Positions 1 to 8,768 of a stretch of DNA of 64,000 bases are shown here, piece after piece (positions within the stretch are counted from its first letter, which is position 1; each line of letters starts with the position of its first letter). Where the stretch lies: contig NZ_LT707408.1 in NCBI RefSeq assembly GCF_900156875.1, forward strand, positions 1,476,017 through 1,540,016, given 5' to 3'. The stretch is from Robertmurraya dakarensis. Lineage in GTDB: Bacteria; Bacillota; Bacilli; Bacillales; Cytobacillaceae. Position numbers and translations under genes: made by a program. The notes below the pieces were generated by a model, which had not been told where the DNA came from, did no database searches, and was given only the letters and a program-made list of their open reading frames with translations.

Positions 1-1535
1 ACCCTGCCAAACTCAGTGTGGGCGTCATTCCTAATGAAGTAGATTTGAAAGCTGCTAAAGAACAGGTATCCTATACTGAAAAGGAAAAGGCGAAGGCAGA
101 ATCTGCTCTTTTTGAAGTGCAATCAATGGTCACAACACTGGAACAAACACTTGGTGAGCTTCGTGGAGAAATACTAAAGAAGCGCAGTGATTTTGCAGAT
201 GATCAAGTTGAGAACATTAAGTATTTTATCCAAAAGCAGCGAAGCGAGCTTTTACAAAAACAACAAAAGTTCCAGCAAGATCTTGATGTATTAGAAAAAG
301 TTAAGGTTAATCTTAAAAAATATGAAGAGAAGCTGACTGCAGGTAGAGAACATCTTAATGGAATTAATGAAAAGGTAAATGAGGTCACGGTCACTTTTAC
401 TGAAAAAAACACAAACTTAACTGGTATTAAAGACAGAATTCCAGAAGAGATACGCTCCATACAAGGTTTTGAAAAGCAGTGGAAGCAGGCTGTTCAATTG
501 CAGGAACATCTGCAAAGAAGATATGAAGAAGCGCAACAGATTTATCAAGAGACAAAGGAAAAACACGGTAATGAGGAATCTGCGTTTTTAACCGTTAAAT
601 CACATATGCTCGAAAAAGAACGAGAGTTGAAAAACGAAAAAGAAGCCTTTGTAGAACAAATGACGGCGCAAGGCTTTGAAAATTACCGGGGTTATGACAG
701 TGCGAAACGATCGGATGAACAGATTAAACAGCTAGATAAAGAAATCCGTGAATATCGTGAAGACGTCCGTTCTGTTACAGATCGATTAAATGAAGTTACT
801 CTTGCTTTGAAAGATGTGAAAGAGCCAGATATCGAAGGATTACAGACTGTGATGAAAGAAATCCAGCAGCAAATTTCTAGCTTACATGATCAAATCCGTG
901 AACTTTACATGAAAAAACGTGACAATGAAGAAATCCGGGATCGTATTCTGAAAATCAATGAAGAGATAAAAACTCTAGAAGTAAGATATAAGCTTGTGGG
1001 TGAGCTTTCTGATATCTCAAAAGGTCAGAATACAAAGCGGATCACATTCGAACGTTATGTACTCGCTGCATTTCTTGATGACATTTTGCGGGAAGCAAAT
1101 GGGAGACTCATTAAAATGACGAATGGACGTTATGAAATGAGACGAAAAACCGACCGTTCTAAGGGAAATGTACAAAGCGGACTAGAATTGCTTGTATTTG
1201 ATCAATATACAGGCCAGGAACGGCATGTAAAAACATTGTCCGGTGGGGAAAGTTTTAAGGCGGCCTTATCATTGGCGCTTGGATTGGCGGATGTAGTCCA
1301 AAATTATGCGGGCGGTGTGTCTTTAGAAACGATGTTTATTGATGAAGGTTTTGGTACGCTTGATCCAGAATCACTTGACCAAGCAATTGAGGCCCTTATT
1401 GATATCCAAAGCAGTGGACGCTTGGTAGGGATTATTTCCCATGTCCCTGAGTTGAAGGAACGAATTGATGCACGTTTAGAAGTAACAGCTACACAAATGG
1501 GAAGTATGACAGAATTTCATTTTATGAATGGATAA
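1..1535 (+). CDS. sbcC: Nuclease subunit SbcC, C-terminal part (5' truncated by window)
   Basis: This is the C-terminal half of the SbcC (Rad50-like) ATPase, which with the SbcD nuclease cuts DNA hairpins and blocked ends. The reading frame is open from base 3, so the GTG at 18 is not a true start. About 340 residues of charged heptad-like coiled coil (bases 50-1050) lead into the C-terminal ATPase lobe. The ABC signature LSGGES lies near 1236-1254, Walker B with its catalytic Glu (FIDEGFGTLDP) near 1335-1367, and the H-loop (SHV) at 1437-1445. No CxxC zinc hook appears in the visible coil, so it should lie upstream with Walker A. SbcC is normally about 1000 residues or more, so roughly half is missing. 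A terminator follows 20 bp after the stop. Confidence 0.95.
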   Translation, partial: PAKLSVGVIPNEVDLKAAKEQVSYTEKEKAKAESALFEVQSMVTTLEQTLGELRGEILKKRSDFADDQVENIKYFIQKQRSELLQKQQKFQQDLDVLEKVKVNLKKYEEKLTAGREHLNGINEKVNEVTVTFTEKNTNLTGIKDRIPEEIRSIQGFEKQWKQAVQLQEHLQRRYEEAQQIYQETKEKHGNEESAFLTVKSHMLEKERELKNEKEAFVEQMTAQGFENYRGYDSAKRSDEQIKQLDKEIREYREDVRSVTDRLNEVTLALKDVKEPDIEGLQTVMKEIQQQISSLHDQIRELYMKKRDNEEIRDRILKINEEIKTLEVRYKLVGELSDISKGQNTKRITFERYVLAAFLDDILREANGRLIKMTNGRYEMRRKTDRSKGNVQSGLELLVFDQYTGQERHVKTLSGGESFKAALSLALGLADVVQNYAGGVSLETMFIDEGFGTLDPESLDQAIEALIDIQSSGRLVGIISHVPELKERIDARLEVTATQMGSMTEFHFMNG

Positions 1536-1556
1536 TATAAGTTAATTATTATGAAG

Positions 1557-1584
1557 AGGAGCCTTGTGATGCGGGCTCCTTTTT
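1557..1584 (+). terminator. Intrinsic terminator after sbcC
   Basis: A 7-bp stem (AGGAGCC with GGCTCCT), a 10-nt loop and a T-run follow the sbcC stop codon and close the sbcDC transcript. Confidence 0.8.
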
Positions 1585-1733
1585 CTAGCGGCTAAAACAA
1601 AAAGATTTGGAAATTTATACAAAATCATTTAAAAAGGGAAAGAAATTGTTTAGAATTAATAAAATAGAATTGGTGACGAAAAATTTAGAGGATCAACTAG
1701 GCTGCTATAAACCTATTAAAGGAGGGAACGAAT

Positions 1734-2942
1734 CTGAAACATAAACAGAAAGAAAAGCTTTGGTCGAAGTCATTTATTATGTTAATTTTAGCGAATTTAT
1801 TTATATTTATGTCCTTTCAAATGCTTATTCCCACATTACCGCCTTATTTTAAATCAATCGGTGCATCAGGACTAGAGATCGGACTAGTGACGACATTATT
1901 TTCGGTAGGGGCGATCTTTAGCAGACCTTTTATTGGATATTTCTTAGAGTATAAAACGAGGAAACCCCTTGTATTATTCGGCGTCATTGCTCTCTTGCTC
2001 ATAACATTGCTTTATCCAATTTCACAAATGATACTCTTGCTGCTCCTTCTTCGTCTCGTTCATGGTCTAGCATGGGGATGGTCTACAACGGCAAATGGAA
2101 CGGCAGGTGTTGATATCGTACCTAATTCACGCCTTGGTGAAGGAATGGGGTATTTTGGTCTTTCCGTTACACTCGGAATGATTATTGCTCCTAGTTTAGG
2201 TATTTTTTTATTTCAAATCACCACATTTACCAATCTTATCTACACATCTGCAATCTTAGGCTTTATTTCGATTATGCTAGTATTTTCGGTTCAGTTTAGA
2301 ACACCTGAAGCAGTAAAGAACACGAGGAAAGAGGACATTAAATTTACCTACCTAGGATCGATGGTTGAAAAATCCAGCTGGTTTCCGGCACTTATTACAG
2401 TGATTGCCACGTTCGGTTATGGAGCGATCATGACCTTTATTGTGATTTTTGGAGAAGAAAGAGGAATTCAGCATATTTTTCTTTTTTACTTAGGCAATGC
2501 AATTGTTGCGGCGCTGACTCGGCCGATTGTTGGAAGATGGTTTGATCAAAAGGGTCCAATAGGGCTAGTCATCGTGTGTTCTGCGTTTACCTTCCTAGGA
2601 ATGTGGGTGCTCTCCTTTGCACATTCAGATATACACATCTTAAGTGCAGGGATTTTATTTGGACTGGGCTTTGGTTCGTTAATGCCTACGATGCAGTCAT
2701 GGGTGTTGTCTCTCACTCCACCAAATCGTCGTGGAGTGGCAAATGGAATGTATTTTTCCGCATTGGATCTTGGCATTGGCTTAAGCGGCATCGTCTTTGG
2801 CTTTCTGGCAGATTATGTTGAGACAGGGGCTTTGTTCCAAATAGCAAGTGTCTTCCTGCTGATTGCAATGGTTATGACCTTTATTGAGGGAAGAAAAAAT
2901 AAGCTTCATAGAAAACAAGCTGCTTTTGTTACGGAGAAATAA
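1734..2942 (+). CDS. MFS transporter (probable CTG start)
   Basis: A 402-residue major facilitator permease with about 12 hydrophobic helices, acting in the cytoplasmic membrane as a drug/metabolite exporter or similar; the substrate cannot be told from sequence. The loop after helix 2 carries the MFS motif-A region (FSRPFIGYFLEYKTRKP), and a second RPIVGRWFDQKGP copy starts the C-terminal half, as expected from the internal duplication of MFS proteins. The first in-frame ATG (1779) has no ribosome site and would remove the basic N-terminus. An AAAGGAGGG at 1719-1727 sits 6-7 nt before an in-frame CTG (1734), which adds the residues L/M-K-H-K-Q-K-E-K-L-W-S-K before helix 1. I therefore chose the CTG start. 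It is monocistronic, between two terminated genes. Confidence 0.85.
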   Translation: MKHKQKEKLWSKSFIMLILANLFIFMSFQMLIPTLPPYFKSIGASGLEIGLVTTLFSVGAIFSRPFIGYFLEYKTRKPLVLFGVIALLLITLLYPISQMILLLLLLRLVHGLAWGWSTTANGTAGVDIVPNSRLGEGMGYFGLSVTLGMIIAPSLGIFLFQITTFTNLIYTSAILGFISIMLVFSVQFRTPEAVKNTRKEDIKFTYLGSMVEKSSWFPALITVIATFGYGAIMTFIVIFGEERGIQHIFLFYLGNAIVAALTRPIVGRWFDQKGPIGLVIVCSAFTFLGMWVLSFAHSDIHILSAGILFGLGFGSLMPTMQSWVLSLTPPNRRGVANGMYFSALDLGIGLSGIVFGFLADYVETGALFQIASVFLLIAMVMTFIEGRKNKLHRKQAAFVTEK

Positions 2943-2958
2943 AGATGATAAATATCTA

Positions 2959-2972
2959 ATGCCGAACATTAA
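2959..2972 (+). promoter_or_regulatory. PurR-box-like site upstream of purU
   Basis: AATGCCGAACATTA matches the Bacillus PurBox consensus AWWWCCGAACWWTT at 12 of 14 positions, including the whole CCGAAC core. I see no good inverted partner at the usual 16-17 nt distance; a weaker direct match (GAAC core near 2982) follows. PurR control of purU is inferred, not known to me. Confidence 0.4.
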
Positions 2973-2992
2973 TGTAGTATAGAACTTTTTTT

Positions 2993-3001
2993 GGTACAAT
3001 A
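2993..3001 (+). promoter_or_regulatory. Extended -10 promoter for purU
   Basis: TGGTACAAT is an extended -10 element (TG-N-TACAAT) with no convincing -35. It lies 57 nt before the purU start and just downstream of the PurBox-like site. Confidence 0.5.
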
Positions 3002-3057
3002 GGATTCAGTCAGTTTACATTCAATTATTAGAAAAATGAGGATAAAAGGAGATCATC

Positions 3058-3957
3058 ATGCACGCGCAAATTGAAAAACAGTTAAATTTGTATAAAGAAA
3101 AGCAAAAAAACCGGGGAAGGCTCCTAATTAAATGTCCAGATCAGCCAGGAATTGTATCAGCAGTTTCTAAGTTTTTATTTGATCATGGAGCAAATATTAT
3201 CGAATCTAGCCAGTATTCAACTGATCCGCAGGGCGGGGAGTTTTTTATGCGTATTGAATTTGAATGCGCTGAGTTACTACATAAGTTAGAGGATCTGAAC
3301 GAACAGTTTAAAAGTATTGGTGATACCTTCTCGATGAAATGGACACTATCGTCTGTATCAAAAATAAAGAGAACGGCTGTGTTTGTTTCAAAAGAACTTC
3401 ACTGTCTGCGAGAACTATTATGGGAATGGCAAAGCGGCGATTTAATGACAGACATTGCTTTCGTTGTCAGTAATCATGAAGTAGCACGAGAAGAGGTTGA
3501 GTTGTTGGGTATTCCTTTTTACTATATCCCGGCAAGCAAAGAAAATCGTGCTGAGGCAGAAGCGCAGCAGCTGGCATTACTGGAAGAACACGATATCGAT
3601 CTCATTATTTTAGCACGCTATATGCAAATTTTGACACCGAATTTCGTGGAAGCGAATCCATTTAAAATCATTAATATTCATCATTCTTTTTTACCGGCAT
3701 TTGTTGGGGCAAGGCCGTATGACCGTGCTTATCAACGTGGGGTAAAACTAATTGGTGCCACTTCCCACTATGTAACGAATGATTTAGACGAGGGACCAAT
3801 TATTGAACAAGACATTATGAGAGTGGACCATCGTGACAACATTGATGATTTAAAGAAAATCGGACGTTCGATAGAAAGAAGTGTCTTAGCAAGAGCAGTA
3901 AAATGGCATTTGGATGATCGTATTATTGTACATGGGAATAAGACGGTTGTTTTCTAA
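3058..3957 (+). CDS. purU: Formyltetrahydrofolate deformylase
   Basis: PurU hydrolyses 10-formyl-tetrahydrofolate to formate and tetrahydrofolate in the cytoplasm, balancing one-carbon pools for purine and glycine metabolism. The 299-residue protein has an N-terminal ACT regulatory domain (about residues 18-95, starting GRLLIKCPDQPGIV) and a C-terminal formyltransferase-fold domain (about 105-299). The N-H-D catalytic set of this fold is present: N206 and H208 in the NIHHSFLP segment and D244 in LDEGPII. Length is normal for the family. The ATG is 7 nt after AAAGGAG. It is monocistronic, with a PurBox-like site upstream and a strong terminator downstream. Confidence 0.95.
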   Translation: MHAQIEKQLNLYKEKQKNRGRLLIKCPDQPGIVSAVSKFLFDHGANIIESSQYSTDPQGGEFFMRIEFECAELLHKLEDLNEQFKSIGDTFSMKWTLSSVSKIKRTAVFVSKELHCLRELLWEWQSGDLMTDIAFVVSNHEVAREEVELLGIPFYYIPASKENRAEAEAQQLALLEEHDIDLIILARYMQILTPNFVEANPFKIINIHHSFLPAFVGARPYDRAYQRGVKLIGATSHYVTNDLDEGPIIEQDIMRVDHRDNIDDLKKIGRSIERSVLARAVKWHLDDRIIVHGNKTVVF

Positions 3958-4017
3958 TAATGATAAAAAAATAAATATTAAAACTGTTATAAACAAAATA
4001 CAAATTGGTTAATTTGA

Positions 4018-4053
4018 AAGTGTTTCTGAAATTTGATGAGACGCTTTTTTTTT
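4018..4053 (+). terminator. Intrinsic terminator after purU
   Basis: A 9-bp stem (AAGTGTTTC with GAGACGCTT, two G-T pairs), an 11-nt loop and a run of nine T residues. Confidence 0.85.
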
Positions 4054-4339
4054 GTACAAAAGCAAAAATATTATGATGGAAAGCAAAATATAAGTAGAGT
4101 ATTATACTATCCCCATAACTTATTTGTACTAACTAATTGAGAAGAAAAGGTCTCTAAGAATGGGAATAATAGTACAAAATTTATTTTTATAAAATTTTCA
4201 AAATACTAATTTTACAAAAATATCTTTATATTTTGAATTTTCAGTTGACAAAAAGTTGTTTTTTTCATAAAATTTCAAAGTATAAACATTATCTTTAAAA
4301 CATTTTAAATGTTTACATTACTGATGAAAGGGTGATTAA
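4054..4339 (+). promoter_or_regulatory. Promoter region of the MaoC gene with sigma-A promoter and inverted repeat
   Basis: This is a very AT-rich gene-free stretch. It contains a near-consensus sigma-A promoter, TTGACA (4245-4250), a 17-bp spacer and TAAAAT (4268-4273). A perfect 8+1+8 palindrome, AAACATTT-T-AAATGTTT (4298-4314), lies about 20 nt after the expected start point, where a repressor could block elongation. The regulator is unknown. Nothing coding is seen here. Confidence 0.65.
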
Positions 4340-4795
4340 ATGAAAGCGTTTTATTATGAGGATTTTGAAGTGGGAATGTGTTTTGACTCACCAGCAAGAA
4401 CGATAACTGAGACAGATGTGGTTATGTTTGCTGGATTTTCTGGGGACTATAACGCCATTCATACCGACACAGAGTATTGTAAAAACACTCAGTTTGGGGA
4501 AAGGATTGCCCATGGTTTGCTTGGTATCTCAATCATTACTGGCTTAATGAGCAGAGCTGGTACATTTGAGGGTACAGCAATTGCGATGCTGGGGATTAAT
4601 AATTGGAAGTTTTTGAAACCAATTTTTATCGGGGACACTGTATATGTTCGTTATACAATAACCGAAAAGAGGCCTTCAAAGTCCAATCCAGAAACAGGAA
4701 TTGTAAATAGGTTTTATGAATTAATTAATCAAAAAGGAGAGGTTGTCCAAAACGGTGAAATGCCCGTACTTATTAAGAGGAATTTAGGCAAATAA
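4340..4795 (+). CDS. MaoC-like hot-dog dehydratase
   Basis: A 151-residue single hot-dog-fold protein of the MaoC / (R)-specific enoyl-CoA hydratase family, which adds water across 2-enoyl-CoA or removes it from 3-hydroxyacyl-CoA. The hydratase motif D-x4-H is intact (D36 and H41 in GDYNAIH), followed by the conserved FGERIAHGLLG segment. A C-terminal stretch (residues 90-115, IFIGDTVYVRY) matches the family's later strands. The ATG follows AAAGGGTG. It stands 209 bp before a Liv-type transporter and acyl-CoA ligases, so a role in breaking down the CoA ester of the imported acid is likely; the exact substrate is unknown. Confidence 0.85.
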   Translation: MKAFYYEDFEVGMCFDSPARTITETDVVMFAGFSGDYNAIHTDTEYCKNTQFGERIAHGLLGISIITGLMSRAGTFEGTAIAMLGINNWKFLKPIFIGDTVYVRYTITEKRPSKSNPETGIVNRFYELINQKGEVVQNGEMPVLIKRNLGK

Positions 4796-5004
4796 TTCTA
4801 CCGGTCATTTGTTTTTTGTTTAATAAATTAAAGGGAATATGTTCATTGATATTTTTAAAAGATTTTACATATTTTCAATTTTAGTTTAGTTAATACTAGT
4901 TTAGTAATGTCGCATAAGTAAATTTGAAATTGCAGTGATAATTATATTAATAATTTTAAAGTTTCACAAATCTAAATAATTAGAGGAAGAACGGGGGATG
5001 TAAT

Positions 5005-6174
5005 ATGAAATTTAATAAAGTACGACTATTAATGTTTTCATTTATTTTATTTTTAGGTATTTTATCAGGCTGCAGTAGTTCATCATCTTCAACTGGAGAC
5101 AATGAAGGTTCTGATGGAAGTAACAGTACAAATGGTGACACAATTGCTATTGGAGCTATTTTCCCACTCACTGGAGCTGGTGCAACATACGGAGAGATGT
5201 ACAAACAGGGTGTGGACTTGGCAATTGAGGAAATCAATGCTGCTGGTGGAGTTAATGGGAAACCACTATCTGTTATTTATGAAGATGGAAGAGCAGAGCC
5301 TAAAACTTCTGTTCAGGCTATTCAAACACTTGCAGCCAAAGATATACCATTTGTTCTTTCCGCATATACAGGTGTAACATTAGGTATTTTACCTACAGCT
5401 GAGAGAAATAAAATCACAGTAATCAATGGCGGTGGGCAAGGCGACGAATTGGCTGGAGCAAGTCCTTTTCTATTTAACACCATTCCGTTATTAGGATTAG
5501 AAGTAGAAGTATTAGTAAAATACTTAACTGAAGAAAAGCCTGAGCTAAAAAATGCTTATGTGATCCATGTTGATGATGATTCTGGTCGTTCTGGTTTGAA
5601 CAAATTCACAGAAGAATTCGCAAAAAATGGTGGAGAAATTCTTGGAAGCGGATCTCATAAGTTTGGTGAAACAAACTTCCGTGCAATTCTAACAAAAGCT
5701 AAGGCATCAAATCCTGATTTACTTTATATTGCGTCTCATGGTCAAGATGCCAAATTAGTTATTGATCAAGCGAAAGAATTAGGGATTCAATCTCAAATTG
5801 TTAATACATCTTGGACTGTTATTCCTGAAATAGTCACGAATCCGAATGGCCAAGGAATTATCCATACATCAATAGCGTTTAATCCAGCGGAAGAATGGTT
5901 AGCGAAGTACAAAGAAAAATATGGAACTGACCAAGTAAGTAGTTATGTGTCAAACTATTATGATGCTGTGAAAATATTTGCGCAAGCTTATGAATATGCA
6001 ATTGAAAATGGATTAGGAGAAGATGGCGAGGCCATTGCCAACGCCATTAAGGAAATTAAAGAATTCGAAAGTGCAAATGGAATCATTACCTTTAATGATG
6101 ATGGTACATCTATTAGACAAATAGATGTTTCGGAAATTGTAGATAACCAAAGTAATCTTATAAAGTCTTATTAA
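5005..6174 (+). CDS. Branched-chain-amino-acid-type ABC transporter substrate-binding lipoprotein
   Basis: A 389-residue LivJ-type (periplasmic-binding-protein type I fold) receptor, anchored outside the membrane as a lipoprotein. The signal peptide ends in a lipobox with C23 (ILSGC), followed by a Ser/Gly/Asn/Asp-rich linker to about residue 45. The mature part begins IAIGAIFPLTGAGATYGE, the typical first strand and ligand loop of Leu/Ile/Val, urea or amide receptors. It starts a five-gene transporter unit. The presence of hydratase and CoA-ligase genes nearby suggests an aromatic or alkyl carboxylate rather than an amino acid, but this fold binds many ligands. The ATG follows a GGGGG ribosome site. 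Confidence 0.9.
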   Translation: MKFNKVRLLMFSFILFLGILSGCSSSSSSTGDNEGSDGSNSTNGDTIAIGAIFPLTGAGATYGEMYKQGVDLAIEEINAAGGVNGKPLSVIYEDGRAEPKTSVQAIQTLAAKDIPFVLSAYTGVTLGILPTAERNKITVINGGGQGDELAGASPFLFNTIPLLGLEVEVLVKYLTEEKPELKNAYVIHVDDDSGRSGLNKFTEEFAKNGGEILGSGSHKFGETNFRAILTKAKASNPDLLYIASHGQDAKLVIDQAKELGIQSQIVNTSWTVIPEIVTNPNGQGIIHTSIAFNPAEEWLAKYKEKYGTDQVSSYVSNYYDAVKIFAQAYEYAIENGLGEDGEAIANAIKEIKEFESANGIITFNDDGTSIRQIDVSEIVDNQSNLIKSY

Positions 6175-6185
6175 AGGTAGGTGAA

Positions 6186-7064
6186 TTGCTAGTGGAAATT
6201 TTATGGCAATTATTTATACAGGGTGTTGTCCTGTCAATGGTTTATTTGCTTATTGCTTCAGGGTTTAGTGTAATTTACGGAACAACTGGACACTTTCATA
6301 TCTCACACGCCGGGGTTTTTACCCTGGCTGGATATGTCCTTTATTTATTAATGGAAAGTATGGGGCTGCCAATTTGGATTTCTCTCATTTTAGCAATTGT
6401 GATATCTGCCATTTTGGGTGCACTAATCTATCTGACCCTTTATCGAGCAGTATTATCTAGAAATGGAACACATCTAGTGCTATTTATTGCTTCGCTAGGT
6501 TTGTTAACGGTTATCGATAATGGTATCGTTGCTATCTTCTCACCAGATCCACAAACGTTTACCACATCTGTGGAATTTAACAAGGTATTAATGATCTTAG
6601 GGGCTCCTGTTACTGTTATTCAGCTGGGGATGATCATTATCGGAATAGTTGCCTTATTACTCCTTTATGTATTTATGAACCGCACAAAAGCTGGAAGAAT
6701 GATAAAGGCTGCCTCTGTAAATCCAGACTTATCACAAATAGTGGGGATTTCCTTAAAAAAGATTCATGTTATTTGTTATGCGATCGGATCTGCTTTAGTC
6801 GCAATTCCAGGATTTTACTTTGCATTAGATACAGGGGCTAACAGTGGAAAAGGTGTGGAATTAGTCATTTTAGCTGTAATGGCAGTAATTATGGGCGGTA
6901 TTCGCAGTCTAGTGGGAGCATGGATTGCTTCACTATTTATTGGGATGTTTTATAATATGTCCATTTTGTGGATTCCACCACACTGGCAAACATCTATTAT
7001 CTTTTTCCTCTTCTTAATTATGATTATGGTTAGACCAACAGGCTTATTTGGTCAACGGGCTTAG
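6186..7064 (+). CDS. Liv-type ABC transporter permease (LivH-like)
   Basis: A 292-residue integral membrane protein with about eight hydrophobic helices, the LivH-type half of the channel. The family segment IKAASVNPDLSQIVGIS (about residues 176-192) corresponds to the coupling loop that contacts the ATPases, and MGGIRSLVGAWIASLFIG matches the conserved GS-G region near the C-terminus. The start is TTG 6186 or GTG 6192, both served by AAAGGTAGGTG 11 bp after the lipoprotein gene. It pairs with the LivM-like gene 8 bp downstream. Confidence 0.9.
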   Translation: MLVEILWQLFIQGVVLSMVYLLIASGFSVIYGTTGHFHISHAGVFTLAGYVLYLLMESMGLPIWISLILAIVISAILGALIYLTLYRAVLSRNGTHLVLFIASLGLLTVIDNGIVAIFSPDPQTFTTSVEFNKVLMILGAPVTVIQLGMIIIGIVALLLLYVFMNRTKAGRMIKAASVNPDLSQIVGISLKKIHVICYAIGSALVAIPGFYFALDTGANSGKGVELVILAVMAVIMGGIRSLVGAWIASLFIGMFYNMSILWIPPHWQTSIIFFLFLIMIMVRPTGLFGQRA

Positions 7065-7072
7065 GAGGGACT

Positions 7073-7999
7073 ATGGAATTATTAATTGGATTTGCAATTC
7101 TGGCATGTATTTATATTATTTTGGCTAGTTCATTAAATATTTTAATTGGATATACGGGAATATTTTCAATGGCGCAAGCCGCCGTATTCGGAGTGGGTGC
7201 ATATGCTGCAGCACTGTTGGAAACAAAGTTAACTTGGGGGTTTATCCCTTCATTAATTGGGGCTATCGTCATAGCTGGTGTAATCAGTGCTATCATGGCA
7301 TTCCCTTCACTCGGAGTTTCCGGAGATTATTTCATCGTTGCCTCTTTTGGCTTACAGATGCTTATTCATACTTTGTTCATGAATTTAGATGGTTTAACTA
7401 ACGGTCCTGCAGGTGTTCAAAGAATCCCAAGACCTGAGTTTTTTGGCTATCAACTGAATTCTGATATAGAATATCTAATTTTAACAATACTGTTAACCGC
7501 TATCGTTTTGTGGTTTTTAGTTGGAATAAGTAAAACAGGTTTTGGTCGTGTATTAAGAGCCATTAAGGAAGATGAAACGGTAGTTCAATCTTTAGGGAAA
7601 AGCGCTAAACGTTCAAAGATAACTGTGACTGTACTTTCGGGTTGTGTAGCAGCAGTTGCTGGAAGTATTTATGCAAATTATGTTACATATATTAGTCCAG
7701 CAAGCTTTACAATTCATGAATCAATCTTTATTGCACAATTAATTATCCTAGGGGGTCTTGGTTCCTGGAGAGGCGCTACGATAGGAACGATCATTCTACT
7801 AGGTCTGCCTGAAGTCCTAAAGTTTTTGCCAATTTCAGAGACATATGCTGCGCCACTTAGACAAGTATTTTTCGGATTACTAATTATTGGTTTCATGATC
7901 CTTAGGCCACAGGGTATTTTTGGAACAAATATGGCCAAAAAAATTAAAATCAAAGATTCTAATATTACTGCTGAATTAGGAGAGGGGGAAAAGGCTTGA
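7073..7999 (+). CDS. Liv-type ABC transporter permease (LivM-like)
   Basis: A 308-residue membrane protein, the second permease of the importer. It shows the LivM landmarks: an N-terminal LNILIGYTGIFSMAQAAVFGVG segment (helix 2, reduced here to key residues G-Y-T-G-SMAQ), the coupling loop RVLRAIKEDETVVQSLG near residues 160-177, and GGLGSWRGATIGT near 225-237. The ATG has the strong ribosome site TAGGAGGG. It overlaps the next gene by four bases, indicating translational coupling. Confidence 0.9.
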   Translation: MELLIGFAILACIYIILASSLNILIGYTGIFSMAQAAVFGVGAYAAALLETKLTWGFIPSLIGAIVIAGVISAIMAFPSLGVSGDYFIVASFGLQMLIHTLFMNLDGLTNGPAGVQRIPRPEFFGYQLNSDIEYLILTILLTAIVLWFLVGISKTGFGRVLRAIKEDETVVQSLGKSAKRSKITVTVLSGCVAAVAGSIYANYVTYISPASFTIHESIFIAQLIILGGLGSWRGATIGTIILLGLPEVLKFLPISETYAAPLRQVFFGLLIIGFMILRPQGIFGTNMAKKIKIKDSNITAELGEGEKA

Positions 8000-8748
8000 T
8001 TCTCCAACTAAATGGAATTTCAAAACGATTTGGCGGGTTACAAGCTGTTTCTAATTGTTCTTTTACCGTAGAGAAGGGAAAAGTAGTTGCTTTAATTGGT
8101 CCCAATGGAGCAGGTAAAACTACTATTTTTAACTTAATTACGGGTGCGTTAAAACCTGACAGCGGTTCAATATATTTTAAAGGGAAGGATATCACGAATG
8201 TTCAAGAGCATAAACGAGTACATTTAGGGATGGCAAGATCTTTTCAAGATGTGAGGGCTTTAACGGAAATGACTGTTCTCGAAAATGTGATCTTAGCATG
8301 TCCGAGCAGGTACGCTGAATCCCCTCTCTTATCACTTGTTAGACCTAACCAAGTTAGAAAAGAGGAAAGTCACAACATAAAAAAAGTATTTGAAATCCTA
8401 GAGTATGTAGGATTAAGTGATAAAAAAGATAAGTTAGCTGGAGATTTATCCTATGCAGAACAAAAATTGCTAATTTTGGCACGTCTACTTGCCACAGACG
8501 CAGAATTACTTTTATTGGATGAGCCTGCTTCGGGCTTGGACCCAGGTTCATTGAGGAAATTCGTCGAGCTGATTAGGGATCTAACAAATAATAACAAAAC
8601 GATTTTAATCGTTGAACACAATGTTTCCCTTGTAAGTGAGATCTCCGATAAGATGGTATTTTTACATCATGGTGAGGCACTTGCTGAAGGAAAGCCTGAT
8701 GAAGTAGCGAAAAATGAAGAGCTTCGTGACATATACTTCGGTGCATAA
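7996..8748 (+). CDS. Liv-type ABC transporter ATPase (LivG-like)
   Basis: A 250-residue ABC ATPase that energises the importer at the inner face of the membrane. Walker A GPNGAGKTT is at residues 35-43 and Walker B with catalytic Glu is LLLLDEPASGLDP. The signature is LSYAEQ (151-156) where LivG proteins commonly have LxYGQQ: the central Gly is Ala and the first Gln is Glu. LivG/LivF pairs can have one weaker site. The TTG start overlaps the livM-like stop by four bases. The C-terminal YFGA tail is typical of LivG. Confidence 0.88.
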   Translation: MILQLNGISKRFGGLQAVSNCSFTVEKGKVVALIGPNGAGKTTIFNLITGALKPDSGSIYFKGKDITNVQEHKRVHLGMARSFQDVRALTEMTVLENVILACPSRYAESPLLSLVRPNQVRKEESHNIKKVFEILEYVGLSDKKDKLAGDLSYAEQKLLILARLLATDAELLLLDEPASGLDPGSLRKFVELIRDLTNNNKTILIVEHNVSLVSEISDKMVFLHHGEALAEGKPDEVAKNEELRDIYFGA

Positions 8749-8768
8749 ACAGAGAGGAGGGATTGGAT

